Source: an uncultured Clostridia bacterium (GTDB taxonomy: Bacteria; Bacillota; Clostridia; Oscillospirales; Ruminococcaceae). From it: DNA of 35,938 nucleotides. Positions within the stretch are counted from its first letter, which is position 1, and the number at the start of each line of letters is the position of its first letter. A model generated the notes under the pieces. The model made no database searches. It saw only the letters and a list, made by a program, of their open reading frames with translations, and was not told the origin of the DNA. Below are positions 16,018 to 23,259 of this stretch, piece after piece. Both the position numbers and the translations under genes were made by a program. The stretch spans positions 1-35,938 of the forward strand of contig CANQOC010000020.1 in assembly GCA_947625375.1 (NCBI GenBank), read 5' to 3'.

Positions 16018-16626
16018 ATGCCTGATAACCCCTCTCCGAAGCGGACAAAGCTTCCGGAACAGAAAATAAGTCCCGAAAAACAGAAGCAGCAGGGCACTGT
16101 CCTTACGGTGCTTGTGATTCTTATTGCAGTCGGCGCCGCGATGATTCTCTACCGCAACGGCGTAATCGGCGGCTCTGCGTCAAAAAGGCCGGTCGAAGAA
16201 TACCTCGGCGCAATCGCCTCCCGCGACTTCGATTCGTATATCGGCTGTATGCCGTCGCTCATGGCGGGGGAATACCTTACCGAGCGGGACAGCCTCGGTC
16301 TTTCGGGCGAGGAATACATGCGCGAGCTCTACAGCGACTATTTTGCCGAATTCGGCGACGACATGACCGTGAGCCTCGATTTCACCGGCCGCTCCCGAAT
16401 CGACAGCCGCTATCTCGAAAACTTTTCCGCCGACTGGCTCGAACAGTTCGGCGAACCGATTAAAATCTCCTCCGCGTTCGAGGTCGACGTTACGGCGCAC
16501 TTTGCCGGCTCGCTCTCAAGCGACGACATCGACCTCTGCTGTTATGTCATCAAAAGCGGCGGAAGATGGTGCATCGCCGGCTGTGAATACCTGACCGACG
16601 TCGAAGAACTCCCCGAGGAGGAATAA
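16018..16626 (+). CDS. Unknown membrane-anchored protein, NTF2-like outer domain
   Basis: 202 aa, not recognised as a named family. A charged, proline-containing cytosolic N-terminal segment (about 1-37) is followed by one membrane span (VLTVLVILIAVGAAMILY) and an extracytoplasmic domain. That domain begins PVEEYLGAIASRDFDSYIGC and ends with a beta-rich part (CCYVIKSGGRWCIAGCEYL), the pattern of NTF2-like/DUF4878-type lipoprotein domains. It carries several cysteines. It lies 11 nt after degV and 2 nt before a TIM-barrel gene. Function unknown. Confidence 0.7.
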   Translation: MPDNPSPKRTKLPEQKISPEKQKQQGTVLTVLVILIAVGAAMILYRNGVIGGSASKRPVEEYLGAIASRDFDSYIGCMPSLMAGEYLTERDSLGLSGEEYMRELYSDYFAEFGDDMTVSLDFTGRSRIDSRYLENFSADWLEQFGEPIKISSAFEVDVTAHFAGSLSSDDIDLCCYVIKSGGRWCIAGCEYLTDVEELPEEE

Positions 16627-16628
16627 AA

Positions 16629-17453
16629 GTGTCCTTTCTGCTGGCATCGACCGGCGCGTTTATAGGCCGAATGAACGGCCGCGACTACCGTCTGATTGAA
16701 AAATACGCCCCGGAAATCGAGTGCGACGGTTTCGAGCTGATGGGTTATGAAGGCTGGTTCGGCGACTCCGACAGCCTTGTCGGGTATATAAACGACCTTC
16801 CCTACCGCTTCCCGACGCTCCACTGCGACAAGACCATCGGCGAATATCTCACAAGAGAGAATTTCGGCGAAGCCTTTGAAAGATTCCGGAAAAACTGTTA
16901 TGTCGCCGAGAAAATCGGCGCAAAGCTCCTTATAATCCACCTCTGGAACGGGCCCATCTCCGACTCGAACATCTCCGCGAACATAAAGGGCTATGCCCGG
17001 CTTCTCGAAATTGCGCGGGATTACGGTCTGACGGCGACGGTTGAAAACGTCATCGCCAACGGCGGGAGTCCCCTTCGCCATTGGCACACTCTTGCCGAAA
17101 AATACCCCGACGTCACCTTTACATACGACACAAAGATGGCGCAGTTCGACTTCGACAATGAAAAGGCGTTCCTCCCCGAGAACATCGGACTCTGGAAGAG
17201 CGTCCGGCACGTCCACCTCAACGACCGCATCGGCGGCTACCGCGACTGGTCGAGCTACCGCGCGCTGAACATCGGCGCCGGCGACGTCGATTTCAAGACG
17301 TTCTTCGCCGGTCTCGACGCCGTCGGCTATTCCGGGGGATACACCGTTGAGGCGAACGCCTTCCGCCCGGACGGCTCCCTCGACCTCGACGGCCTCAATA
17401 AAAGCCTCCGCGCCGCCCGCCGGCTGATTGAAGGGAGAAAGATGACCCGATAA
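16629..17453 (+). CDS. Sugar phosphate isomerase/epimerase-like TIM barrel protein
   Basis: 274 aa. The GTG start is preceded by GAGGAGG inside the end of the upstream gene. It resembles the xylose isomerase-like TIM barrel/AP endonuclease 2 superfamily. Probable divalent-metal ligands are in ATVENVIA (Glu), TFTYDTKMA (Asp), VRHVHLND (His, Asp) and GGYTVEANAF (Glu). LIIHLWNG also matches the family's conserved His strand. The substrate cannot be told from sequence. It is the last gene of the degV unit and ends at a shared bidirectional terminator facing a sugar-binding lipoprotein. Confidence 0.83.
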   Translation: MSFLLASTGAFIGRMNGRDYRLIEKYAPEIECDGFELMGYEGWFGDSDSLVGYINDLPYRFPTLHCDKTIGEYLTRENFGEAFERFRKNCYVAEKIGAKLLIIHLWNGPISDSNISANIKGYARLLEIARDYGLTATVENVIANGGSPLRHWHTLAEKYPDVTFTYDTKMAQFDFDNEKAFLPENIGLWKSVRHVHLNDRIGGYRDWSSYRALNIGAGDVDFKTFFAGLDAVGYSGGYTVEANAFRPDGSLDLDGLNKSLRAARRLIEGRKMTR

Positions 17454-17491
17454 TCCCGAGATACATACGGCACCGTTCACAGTCAGAACAT

Positions 17492-17524
17492 AAAAAAGAC
17501 CCAACTTTTCAGTCGGGTCTTTTA
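17492..17524. terminator. Bidirectional intrinsic terminator between convergent genes
   Basis: An A-run, GACCC plus ACT arm, loop TTTC, AGT plus GGGTC arm (one A-C mismatch), then TTTT. The symmetry gives a T-tract on both strands, suited to terminating both the degV unit and the solute-binding protein gene. Confidence 0.8.
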
Positions 17525-17538
17525 TCTTTTATAGGAGC

Positions 17539-18972
17539 TTATCCGAGCGCGTCAATCTGTGCGTTAAGGTCGTCGATGTACCACTGAATCGTGTCCTTGA
17601 GCGACTCCTTGCGCTGTGCCCACGACGTCTCGGCGCCGGCGATGTTGAAGTTGGTCATCTCGCTGACTCTCGAGGAGAGGTCTCCGAGGCCTTCGCCGAA
17701 GTCGATGAAGGTGTTGTGCGAGTGAGCAATGTCATACATGACGTCCCACATGTCGAGCATGTCCTGAGACCAGCCCTTTTTCTCCATCAGCTGCTTTTTG
17801 TCGAAGTTGATGACGGTCGGGTCGACAATCTTGAAGCGGTCGCACATCGCCAGAAGCGCGACGGTTTCGGGGTGAGGCGCGCCTTCGATGAGGCAGTATC
17901 CCTTCGGCTTCGAGTCGATATAATACTCGCCGTCGCCGTTCGGGTCTCTCGGAACGGGAACAATCATAACCTCGCCCGCGGTGATGTCGCCATAGGTCTG
18001 TTCCATGTCGGCAATCGTCCTGCGCTCGTCGAGGATATAAACGCCGTCCATGCCGAAGAGGGTGACGCCTTGGGCGACTCCGCCGCTGTCGAGCTCATAG
18101 TTGAGCTGCCAGCCGTTGTTCCAGATGGGGAACGAAACCTCGTTCTTCTGCATATCCTGGAGGACGTTCGCGGCGCGTTCGAGTCTCGGGTCGTCGATGT
18201 TGGAATAGAACTTTCCGGTCTCGGGGTCAAGCTGTACAAGGCTGATGCCGGTCGAGGTGAGGAAAGCGGTGTCGGGGTGCCAGTTGTTGAAGGCGTATCT
18301 TCCGGCCTCGGGGTCGGTGAATTCAATCGCCATGTCGAGCATATCGTCCCAAGTCCACTCGCCGTTATAGAAGAGGGTCGCGGGGTCGTCGAAACCGTAG
18401 TCGTCGAAGACTCTCTTGTTATAAAGGACGATGCTGTTGAACTGTACGTCCGTAATCATCATATAGCACTTACCGCCGAGGGAGAAGAAGTTGTCGGCAT
18501 AATACTTCATGTCCGCGAAGAGAGGGTCGTCGTAGTCTATGTAGTCGTCGACGGGGGCGAACATATTGTTGAGCGCGCGGCTCGGGAAGTCGGTCGCCCA
18601 TGCCTCATAGAAGTCGGGGATATCGCTCGAGAGAAGAAGGTTCGCAAGCTTTGTCCACCTCTCGTCCCAGGTACATTCGACCCACTCGATGTCGCAGCCG
18701 TACATTTCGTGGAAGGTCCAGTAACCGGTCTGTACCATTTCGTCCTCGGAATAGTTCTGAAGGCTGTTCTGATATCCGTAAAGCCGGATAACAGTGTTTG
18801 TGCCGGCGGCAGTGTCCGCGGACGGGAGCCTTATTCCGGCGGCGGCGAGAATCGAGGCGGCGTCCTCCGTCGAGAGCGTCAGCTGAATAACCTCGCGCTG
18901 AGAAGCGCCGCAGCTGACAAGCGCGACAATGAGTATAAGCACCGTCGCCAGCGCGGCAATTTTTTTCATCAT
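17539..18972 (-). CDS. ABC transporter sugar-type solute-binding lipoprotein (orphan)
   Basis: 477 aa. The lipoprotein signal has lipobox LVSC (Cys about 21). The mature protein resembles extracellular solute-binding protein family 1: SDIPDFYEAW near the start, NSIVLYNKRVFDDYGFDDP, WTWDDMLDMA, and an aromatic-rich cleft. It would capture a sugar or oligosaccharide at the cell surface. No permease or ATPase genes lie nearby, so partners must be elsewhere or it acts as a sensor ligand receptor. The start at 18972 has AAAGGAG; a second ATG follows immediately. It stands alone as a monocistronic unit. Confidence 0.88.
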   Translation of the reverse strand: MMKKIAALATVLILIVALVSCGASQREVIQLTLSTEDAASILAAAGIRLPSADTAAGTNTVIRLYGYQNSLQNYSEDEMVQTGYWTFHEMYGCDIEWVECTWDERWTKLANLLLSSDIPDFYEAWATDFPSRALNNMFAPVDDYIDYDDPLFADMKYYADNFFSLGGKCYMMITDVQFNSIVLYNKRVFDDYGFDDPATLFYNGEWTWDDMLDMAIEFTDPEAGRYAFNNWHPDTAFLTSTGISLVQLDPETGKFYSNIDDPRLERAANVLQDMQKNEVSFPIWNNGWQLNYELDSGGVAQGVTLFGMDGVYILDERRTIADMEQTYGDITAGEVMIVPVPRDPNGDGEYYIDSKPKGYCLIEGAPHPETVALLAMCDRFKIVDPTVINFDKKQLMEKKGWSQDMLDMWDVMYDIAHSHNTFIDFGEGLGDLSSRVSEMTNFNIAGAETSWAQRKESLKDTIQWYIDDLNAQIDALG

Positions 18973-19020
18973 ATTTAATTTCTCCTTTCGGCAGTATAAT
19001 CACGAGTAGCGTGTACAATA

Positions 19021-19029
19021 ATTATACCA
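19021..19029 (-). promoter_or_regulatory. Extended -10 promoter of the solute-binding protein gene
   Basis: On the minus strand TGG followed by TATAAT (19021-19026), about 50 nt upstream of the start codon. No good -35 box is visible at 16-18 nt; the TG extension may compensate. Confidence 0.5.
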
Positions 19030-19329
19030 CATCTGCCGGGTTAATTCTATTGACAAATCTCACAACCGGCAATTTAATTATTTGACCATTTGCACAAAAC
19101 TCCTCCGGATTTTACATATTGTCAGGAGGGTGCTTAATTATAGGGACGGGGCTGACTGCTCAATCAGAGACAGAGGAGACGCAAAAGGTGTACCCTGCTG
19201 TCAGGTGGCAATCAAAGTTTTGGCGACGCAGAACCCCCTCCCATGTGGGAGGGGGAAGGGGGTGGGAGTCTAAAAACAGCATGAGCGAAGCGAATACCTT
19301 ATTCCGGCAGTGCGGCGCCACGCTACCCC

Positions 19330-19437
19330 GGGCGCAGTCCGAGACCGCCGGCGGCGGTCTGAACGAAAAACAGAAAAACTCCGGCGGGAGTTTTCCTGAT
19401 ATTTTCGTTCGCGCGCGAAGCGCGCCGGACTGCGCCC
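19330..19437 (-). repeat. Cloverleaf-like palindromic element, copy 2 (inverted)
   Basis: Same four-helix plan as 14444-14552 on the other strand. The outer stem 19330-19341 with 19426-19437 is 12 perfect bp. One arm, 19342-19349 with 19353-19360 (AGACCGCC/GGCGGTCT), has 8 bp. The long arm 19361-19382 with 19387-19410 has a 2-nt bulge and two mismatches. The last arm, 19411-19416 with 19420-19425 (GCGCGC, loop GAA), has 6 bp. The 8-bp arm differs wholly in sequence from copy 1 yet is fully paired. Confidence 0.85.
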
Positions 19438-19760
19438 TCATAGGAGCTGAAACCGAAGCGATGTGTTCCCCCTTTCCATGTGGAAAGGGGGACAGGGGGA
19501 TAGGAGACTGAAAAGAGCATGAGCGAAGCGAATTCCTTATAGCAAGGTATGGCGCTGCTTTTACGTTTAATAAACCTGCGCCAGTGCCCTCCACACCCCC
19601 TCCCCTCGAGGGGAGGGCCGGGGTGGGGCGACTTTAGATAGTATGAGCGAAGCGAATTCCTTATAGCAAGGTGGGACGCAGCTCATGTTTTATTATACCT
19701 GCGCAAGTGTCCTCCTCGCCAAGTACCACTCCCCTCGAGGGGAGTGGTCGCGCCGATGCA

Positions 19761-19857
19761 GTCAGAAGACAGATATCAGAAGTCAGAAATCAGAATTCTA
19801 TCTTCTACCTTCTATCCTCTAATCTCTAACTTCTGACCTCTGACCCTCTGACTTCTG
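19761..19857. repeat. 7-nt periodic purine/pyrimidine tract with inverted ends
   Basis: A purine-rich GTCAGAAG-type run is followed by heptads such as CTTCTAT, CTTCTGA and CCTCTGA. Perfect 11-bp inverted repeats CAGAAGTCAGA (19777-19787) and TCTGACTTCTG (19847-19857) bracket the centre. Similar tracts occur at about 14930-14992, 20270-20348 and 22051-22108. Confidence 0.7.
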
Positions 19858-20350
19858 TTTTCTAATAGGGCAGGAGGTGTGGAAGAAAGAGAGGGGAAAT
19901 ATCAAAGGTGCTACATTTAGCGTCGCTGCAAAGTGAACGCATTTAGCGAAGTATGACATCACGCAAATTTTTCCCCGCCGTCAGGCGGCACTCTAAACTT
20001 TGGCAGCATAACCCCCTCCCATGTGGGAGGGGGCAGGGGGTGGGAGTTTGAAAATAGCATGAGCGAAGCGAATTCCTTTTAAAAAGTTGGACGCCGCTCA
20101 TGTTTTAATATACCTGCACAAGTGTACTACACACCCCCTCCCCTTGAGGGGAGGGCCGGGGAGGGGTGACTATAAATAGCATGAGCGAAGCGAATTCCTT
20201 TTAAGCGACATTGGGCGTCCTCCGACAGCTTTCTCTTCGCAAATTCCTCAAGTCAACCCGCCTCCCGCACTTCTATCTTCTATCATCTATCCTCTTTCCT
20301 CCATCCTCCATCTTCTGCCTTCTGACAATCTCCCTTCTGTCCTCTGAAAG

Positions 20351-20378
20351 CATTTTCCTCCCCTCCTCCGCATACCAT
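20351..20378 (+). promoter_or_regulatory. Possible sigma-E-type sporulation promoter of yabP
   Basis: CATTTT (20351-20356), a 14-nt spacer and CATACCAT (20371-20378). This approximates the mother-cell sigma-E pattern (-35 near CATATT, -10 near CATACANT) known from Bacillus, where yabP is a sporulation gene. It lies 27 nt before the yabP start. Confidence 0.5.
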
Positions 20379-20405
20379 TATAAAAAACTACCTCGGAGGA
20401 AGACT

Positions 20406-20681
20406 ATGACCGACCAGATGACCGCCCACCACAGCGTTATTTTACAGGACCGCGCGACGCTCGAGCTCTCCGGCGTGACCGACGTCGACAGCTTCGACGA
20501 AAACGAAATCTCGCTCTATACGACCCTCGGAGAGATGGTCGTCCGCGGGAAGGCCCTCCACGTCAACGCGATGAACGTCGACACCGGCGACATGCAGATC
20601 GACGGCGATATCCGCTCAATCGTCTACGGCGACAAGGACCGCAAGAAAAAGCCGGGCCTCTGGGGGAAGCTGACCCGATGA
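20406..20681 (+). CDS. yabP: Sporulation protein YabP
   Basis: 91 aa from ATG 20406 behind CGGAGGAAG; the frame open further upstream is repeat sequence. YabP family proteins are small and needed for efficient spore formation. They are encoded with YabQ. Family features are HHSVILQDRATLELSGVTDV, then FDENEISLYTTLGEMVVRG, LHVNAMNVDTGDMQIDG and the ISxIVY-like end. The stop overlaps the yabQ start (ATGA). A candidate sigma-E promoter precedes it. Confidence 0.93.
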   Translation: MTDQMTAHHSVILQDRATLELSGVTDVDSFDENEISLYTTLGEMVVRGKALHVNAMNVDTGDMQIDGDIRSIVYGDKDRKKKPGLWGKLTR

Positions 20682-21142
20682 CCCGCGAAGAGCTCTATTC
20701 CGGAATGTTCCTCGGCACCGCCCTCGAGCTCCGCCTCTTTTTCGCCTCAATCCTCCTCGGCGCTCTCCTCGGCGCGCTCTATGACCTCTTCCGCGCACTC
20801 CGCCTCTGTCTGAAGCACCCGAAAGCCGCCGTCTTTGCCGAAGACGTCCTCTTTGTGACCGTGTCGGCGCTGTCGGTCTATGTGTTCTGCACCGAGCTTT
20901 GCCGCGGCAGGCTCCGCTTTTTCGTGATGCTCGGCGCCGCCGCCGGCTTTGGAATCTATCTTTCAACGCTCGGACGCCTCGTCGTCCGCTTCAATTCGTC
21001 AGTGGTAAAGACTGCTAAAAAAGCGCTGTTAGTTATAGGCAAAGTGCTCAAAAAGTTTCTCGGTGATTTGTGCGGGGTGCCGTTTTTTCGGAAAAGAGGG
21101 GACGAAATTGAAGAAAATCCTTGCGCCAAAGGGAATAAGTGA
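20678..21142 (+). CDS. yabQ: Spore cortex biosynthesis protein YabQ
   Basis: 154 aa. Three hydrophobic segments in the first two thirds (about 12-40, 57-75 and 83-100) are followed by a basic C-terminal tail. The segment LLGALLGALYDLFRALR is the YabQ hallmark. In Bacillus YabQ is a mother-cell membrane protein required for spore cortex formation. It overlaps yabP by 4 bp and is followed by divIC. Confidence 0.9.
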   Translation: MTREELYSGMFLGTALELRLFFASILLGALLGALYDLFRALRLCLKHPKAAVFAEDVLFVTVSALSVYVFCTELCRGRLRFFVMLGAAAGFGIYLSTLGRLVVRFNSSVVKTAKKALLVIGKVLKKFLGDLCGVPFFRKRGDEIEENPCAKGNK

Positions 21143-21195
21143 TGTATAATAAATCCGTATCTTGGTACAAGTATCTTTGCATGGGAGGCGCAGGC

Positions 21196-21498
21196 ATGGC
21201 TAAACCTAATAAACGCCGCAGGTCGCATATCGGCGACCTCGTAAAGCTTGCGCTTTTTATCCTCGTTCTGGCATATTCGGTCGGACTCATCATCCAGACA
21301 CAGGCCGACATCGCCGAGCAGCGGACGCAGATTGAGCGTCTACGCGAACAAATCAGCGAGACGAGACAGGCAAACGATGAGTACCAGCGCATTCTCAACA
21401 CCGACGACGAAGAGGAATATATGTTTACCGTCGCCGTCGAAAAGCTCGGATACGCATATCCCCGCGAGCGCAGATTCTATGCGAAGCCGAAGAGCTGA
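21196..21498 (+). CDS. divIC: Septum formation initiator DivIC/FtsB-like
   Basis: 100 aa from ATG 21196, chosen for the GGGAGG site 7 nt upstream; a longer frame to GTG 21139 overlaps yabQ and lacks a site. A basic N terminus, one membrane span (about 17-36, LALFILVLAYSVGLII), a coiled coil (about 40-68) and a C-terminal EKLGYAYPRERRFY segment fit DivIC/FtsB. These join FtsL and DivIB in the divisome. The yabP-yabQ-divIC-S1 order matches Bacillus. Confidence 0.88.
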   Translation: MAKPNKRRRSHIGDLVKLALFILVLAYSVGLIIQTQADIAEQRTQIERLREQISETRQANDEYQRILNTDDEEEYMFTVAVEKLGYAYPRERRFYAKPKS

Positions 21499-21541
21499 CC
21501 GAGCAGGCAAGGACATCAAAGAAAGAGGAAACTAAACGCAA

Positions 21542-22051
21542 ATGCAGCTGGAAGTCGGAGAAATCTTAGAGGGAAAAGTAACGGGCGTTCTTAAATTCGG
21601 CGCTTTTGTCGACCTTGGCGGCGGCAAATCCGGAATGGTGCATATTTCCGAGGTCGCGCCGACATATGTCAACGACATTAAAGAACACATCACCGAGGGG
21701 CAGACCGTTAAGGTCAAAATCATCGGCATCGCCGACGACGGAAAAATTAGTCTTTCAATAAAAAAGGCGATGCAGCAGCATGGCGGCGCCCGCCGGGATA
21801 AAAAGCCGCGCGGCGATTTTTCGGGCAAGGACAAGGACTCCGAGCCTCCCCGCCCGAGGCACAGCGCTCCGAAAAAGCCTGTCAAGAGAGAACAGCCGAC
21901 CATCGAAGAGCTCGAGTATGCCTATGAACCGAAGAGCGCCGTCACCGACGCCGGCTTCGAGGACATGCTTTCAAAGTTCAAGATGTCGAGCGAGGACAGA
22001 ATGTCGGGACTCAAGAACATGGACGTTAAAAAGCGCGGCCGCCGCAAATGA
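21542..22051 (+). CDS. yabR: S1 RNA-binding domain protein (YabR-like)
   Basis: 169 aa. An S1 OB-fold occupies residues 1-72 (VGEILEGKVTGVLKFGAFVD, then GKSGMVHISEVA and GKISLSIKKA). A basic, disordered linker and a C-terminal helix (FEDMLSKFKMSSEDRMSGLK) ending KKRGRRK follow. YabR-type proteins bind RNA; the exact role is unclear. It lies 43 nt after divIC with a GAGGAAA site rather far from the start. An intrinsic terminator follows at 22110. Confidence 0.88.
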   Translation: MQLEVGEILEGKVTGVLKFGAFVDLGGGKSGMVHISEVAPTYVNDIKEHITEGQTVKVKIIGIADDGKISLSIKKAMQQHGGARRDKKPRGDFSGKDKDSEPPRPRHSAPKKPVKREQPTIEELEYAYEPKSAVTDAGFEDMLSKFKMSSEDRMSGLKNMDVKKRGRRK

Positions 22052-22109
22052 CTTCCGACCTCTGAATTCTGACATCTGATATCTGATATCTCACTATCTG
22101 TAATCTGCT

Positions 22110-22134
22110 CGCCCCCGCCGAGGGGGCGCTTCTT
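22110..22134 (+). terminator. Intrinsic terminator after the S1-domain gene
   Basis: A 7-bp GC stem (CGCCCCC at 22110-22116, GGGGGCG at 22122-22128), 5-nt loop, followed by CTTCTTTT. It separates the yabP unit from the lipoprotein gene 18 nt downstream. Confidence 0.75.
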
Positions 22135-22151
22135 TTGAAGGGAGACCGTTC

Positions 22152-22838
22152 ATGAAAAAGACATTCGCCGTTCTTTCGGCGATAATCCTGATTTTGGGCA
22201 TATTCAGCTCCTGTACGGCGACAAGCGAGGTCGCCGGCGAAGACCTGATTCTTTCCGCACGCGAGTGGTACACCTCGCTCGATTCGGCACACGTCTCGGT
22301 CGTCAACGACTTTACCGGCGAAACCGAGCAGGAGTTTATCTTCAAATACGACGAAAAGGGCGTCATGACCTATTCATATGTCGGGACCGCCGAGGGAATC
22401 CGGCTCGCACAGTTCAACAACGGCCGCGAACAGTTCACCGACGACAACGGCAGCATCTCGGCGCTGACCTCCGAGGACCTAAGCTTTACCGCCTATTCCC
22501 GCGACGTCCCCTATCCGATGGCGGACGAGGGACTTATCCTTTATTATAAGAGGGCGGTTTCGTCGGCGGGGGTCATCTCCTCCGAGGACGGCGGGACCTC
22601 GGTCACCCTCGGCTATGACCCCGAAAAGCTCGGCGAATACGACGGCGACGGCGAAATCACCTCGTTCACCGCCGTCTATACCTTCGACAACGGCGGCAAT
22701 TTCGTCAGCCTTTGCGAAAAAACCGTGCTCTCGGTCGGCGGAACCCCGGAGGAACACAGCTATACCGTATATATAACCGACGTCAATTCGGTCGCGCGGG
22801 TGGAAAATGTTGTGGATATCTCCTCGCTCGGGGACTAA
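22152..22838 (+). CDS. Unknown lipoprotein
   Basis: 228 aa. A clear lipoprotein signal (MKKTFAVLSAIILILGIFSS then Cys21) precedes a beta-rich mature part rich in Asp, Glu, Ser and Thr. Strands such as HVSVVNDFTGETEQEFIFKY and GEITSFTAVYTFDNGGNFVS suggest a LolA/LppX-like or similar half-barrel carrier fold, but this is only an impression. It starts behind GAAGGGAG after a terminator. Nothing near gives a function. Confidence 0.75.
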   Translation: MKKTFAVLSAIILILGIFSSCTATSEVAGEDLILSAREWYTSLDSAHVSVVNDFTGETEQEFIFKYDEKGVMTYSYVGTAEGIRLAQFNNGREQFTDDNGSISALTSEDLSFTAYSRDVPYPMADEGLILYYKRAVSSAGVISSEDGGTSVTLGYDPEKLGEYDGDGEITSFTAVYTFDNGGNFVSLCEKTVLSVGGTPEEHSYTVYITDVNSVARVENVVDISSLGD

Positions 22839-22871
22839 TTCTTGTGCCTTTGTGAATATTGCATAAAAACG

Positions 22872-22900
22872 GGCGGAAAATTTCTAAAAATTTCTCCGCC
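22872..22900 (+). terminator. Hairpin after the lipoprotein gene
   Basis: GGCGGA/TCCGCC (22872-22877 with 22895-22900) extended by AAATTT/AAATTT with one bulge, loop of 4. The following GTTAATTTCATT is only weakly T-rich. It probably ends the lipoprotein transcript before the S10 operon promoter. Confidence 0.55.
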
Positions 22901-22918
22901 GTTAATTTCATTAAAAAC

Positions 22919-22948
22919 TTGACTATTAAGGCCGCACGGTGGTATATT
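22919..22948 (+). promoter_or_regulatory. Promoter of the S10-spc ribosomal operon
   Basis: TTGACT (22919-22924), an 18-nt spacer, TATATT (22943-22948), the latter within the palindrome GGTATATTATACC. Transcription would start near 22955, leaving a leader of about 300 nt before rpsJ. Confidence 0.75.
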
Positions 22949-22954
22949 ATACCT

Positions 22955-23259
22955 TGCGTGACTGCGAAGATATGCGATGAAGCCGAAGGTTGCTGCCTTT
23001 GAGCAGGGAATTTCGGCAGAGTATGTCCGATTTTAAACCGGGCGACTGTGAATATGCACGGCGGTGTGCCGCTTCTTGCGAACGCTTCTGCGTTTGCGGC
23101 AGGCCGAAGATGTGTGTGCCTTGGTTCTCCCGAAAAACAGCGGTTTTTCGGCGTTTTTTATGAGAGATAAAAGGAACACACGGGAGCGTGTATATAAACA
23201 GAAGACCTGCGCCGAAGAGCGCGGGCGCCCCCATCTAATTTTAAGGAGGCATTAAAACA
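22955..23259 (+). promoter_or_regulatory. Structured leader RNA of the S10 operon
   Basis: No open frame. Nested pairings are visible: GATATGC (22969-22975) with GTATGTC (23021-23027, with wobbles), GCCGAA (22982-22987) with TTCGGC (23012-23017), and CTGC (22993-22996) with GCAG (23003-23006). Further on, hairpins include TGCCGC/GCGGCA around GCGAACGC/GCGTTTGC at about 23057-23102. An intrinsic terminator follows at 23130-23159 and the rpsJ ribosome site AAGGAGG near 23243-23249. The design suggests transcription attenuation by a ribosomal protein. Confidence 0.65.
23130..23159 (+). terminator. Attenuator-type intrinsic terminator in the S10 leader
   Basis: CCGAAAAAC (23130-23138), loop AGCG, GTTTTTCGG (23143-23151), then CG and six T. 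A perfect 9-bp stem followed by a T-run, 100 nt upstream of rpsJ and about 175 nt downstream of the promoter. Confidence 0.85.

Larger units (their letters stand above)
19190..20205 (-). repeat. Intergenic repeat array B (five core copies, inverted relative to array A)
   Basis: Cores read AGCGAATTCCTT on the plus strand at 19527, 19652, 20067 and 20189, and AGCGAATACCTT at 19289. All are in the opposite orientation to array A. Flanking modules match array A inverted: CCCCCTCCCA/TGGGAGGGGG palindromes, CTCCCCTCGAGGGGAG palindromes, and a CCGCC/GGCGG hairpin at 19975-19988. Open frames inside are translations of the repeats. No gene is seen between 18973 and 20405. Confidence 0.9.

Noticed and set aside
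16542..17504. 320-codon open frame antisense to the isomerase-like gene
   Set aside because: No domain, low-complexity Val/Glu/Ala composition; the plus-strand gene has family motifs and a ribosome site.
17716..18978. 420-codon open frame antisense to the solute-binding lipoprotein gene
   Set aside because: Antisense shadow produced by G/C-rich third positions; the minus-strand gene has a signal peptide, lipobox and ribosome site.
19081..19140. Insertion-sequence end near 19.1 kb (CCTCC...GGAGG inverted repeat)
   Set aside because: Only a 5-bp repeat with a long loop and no transposase gene within the window.
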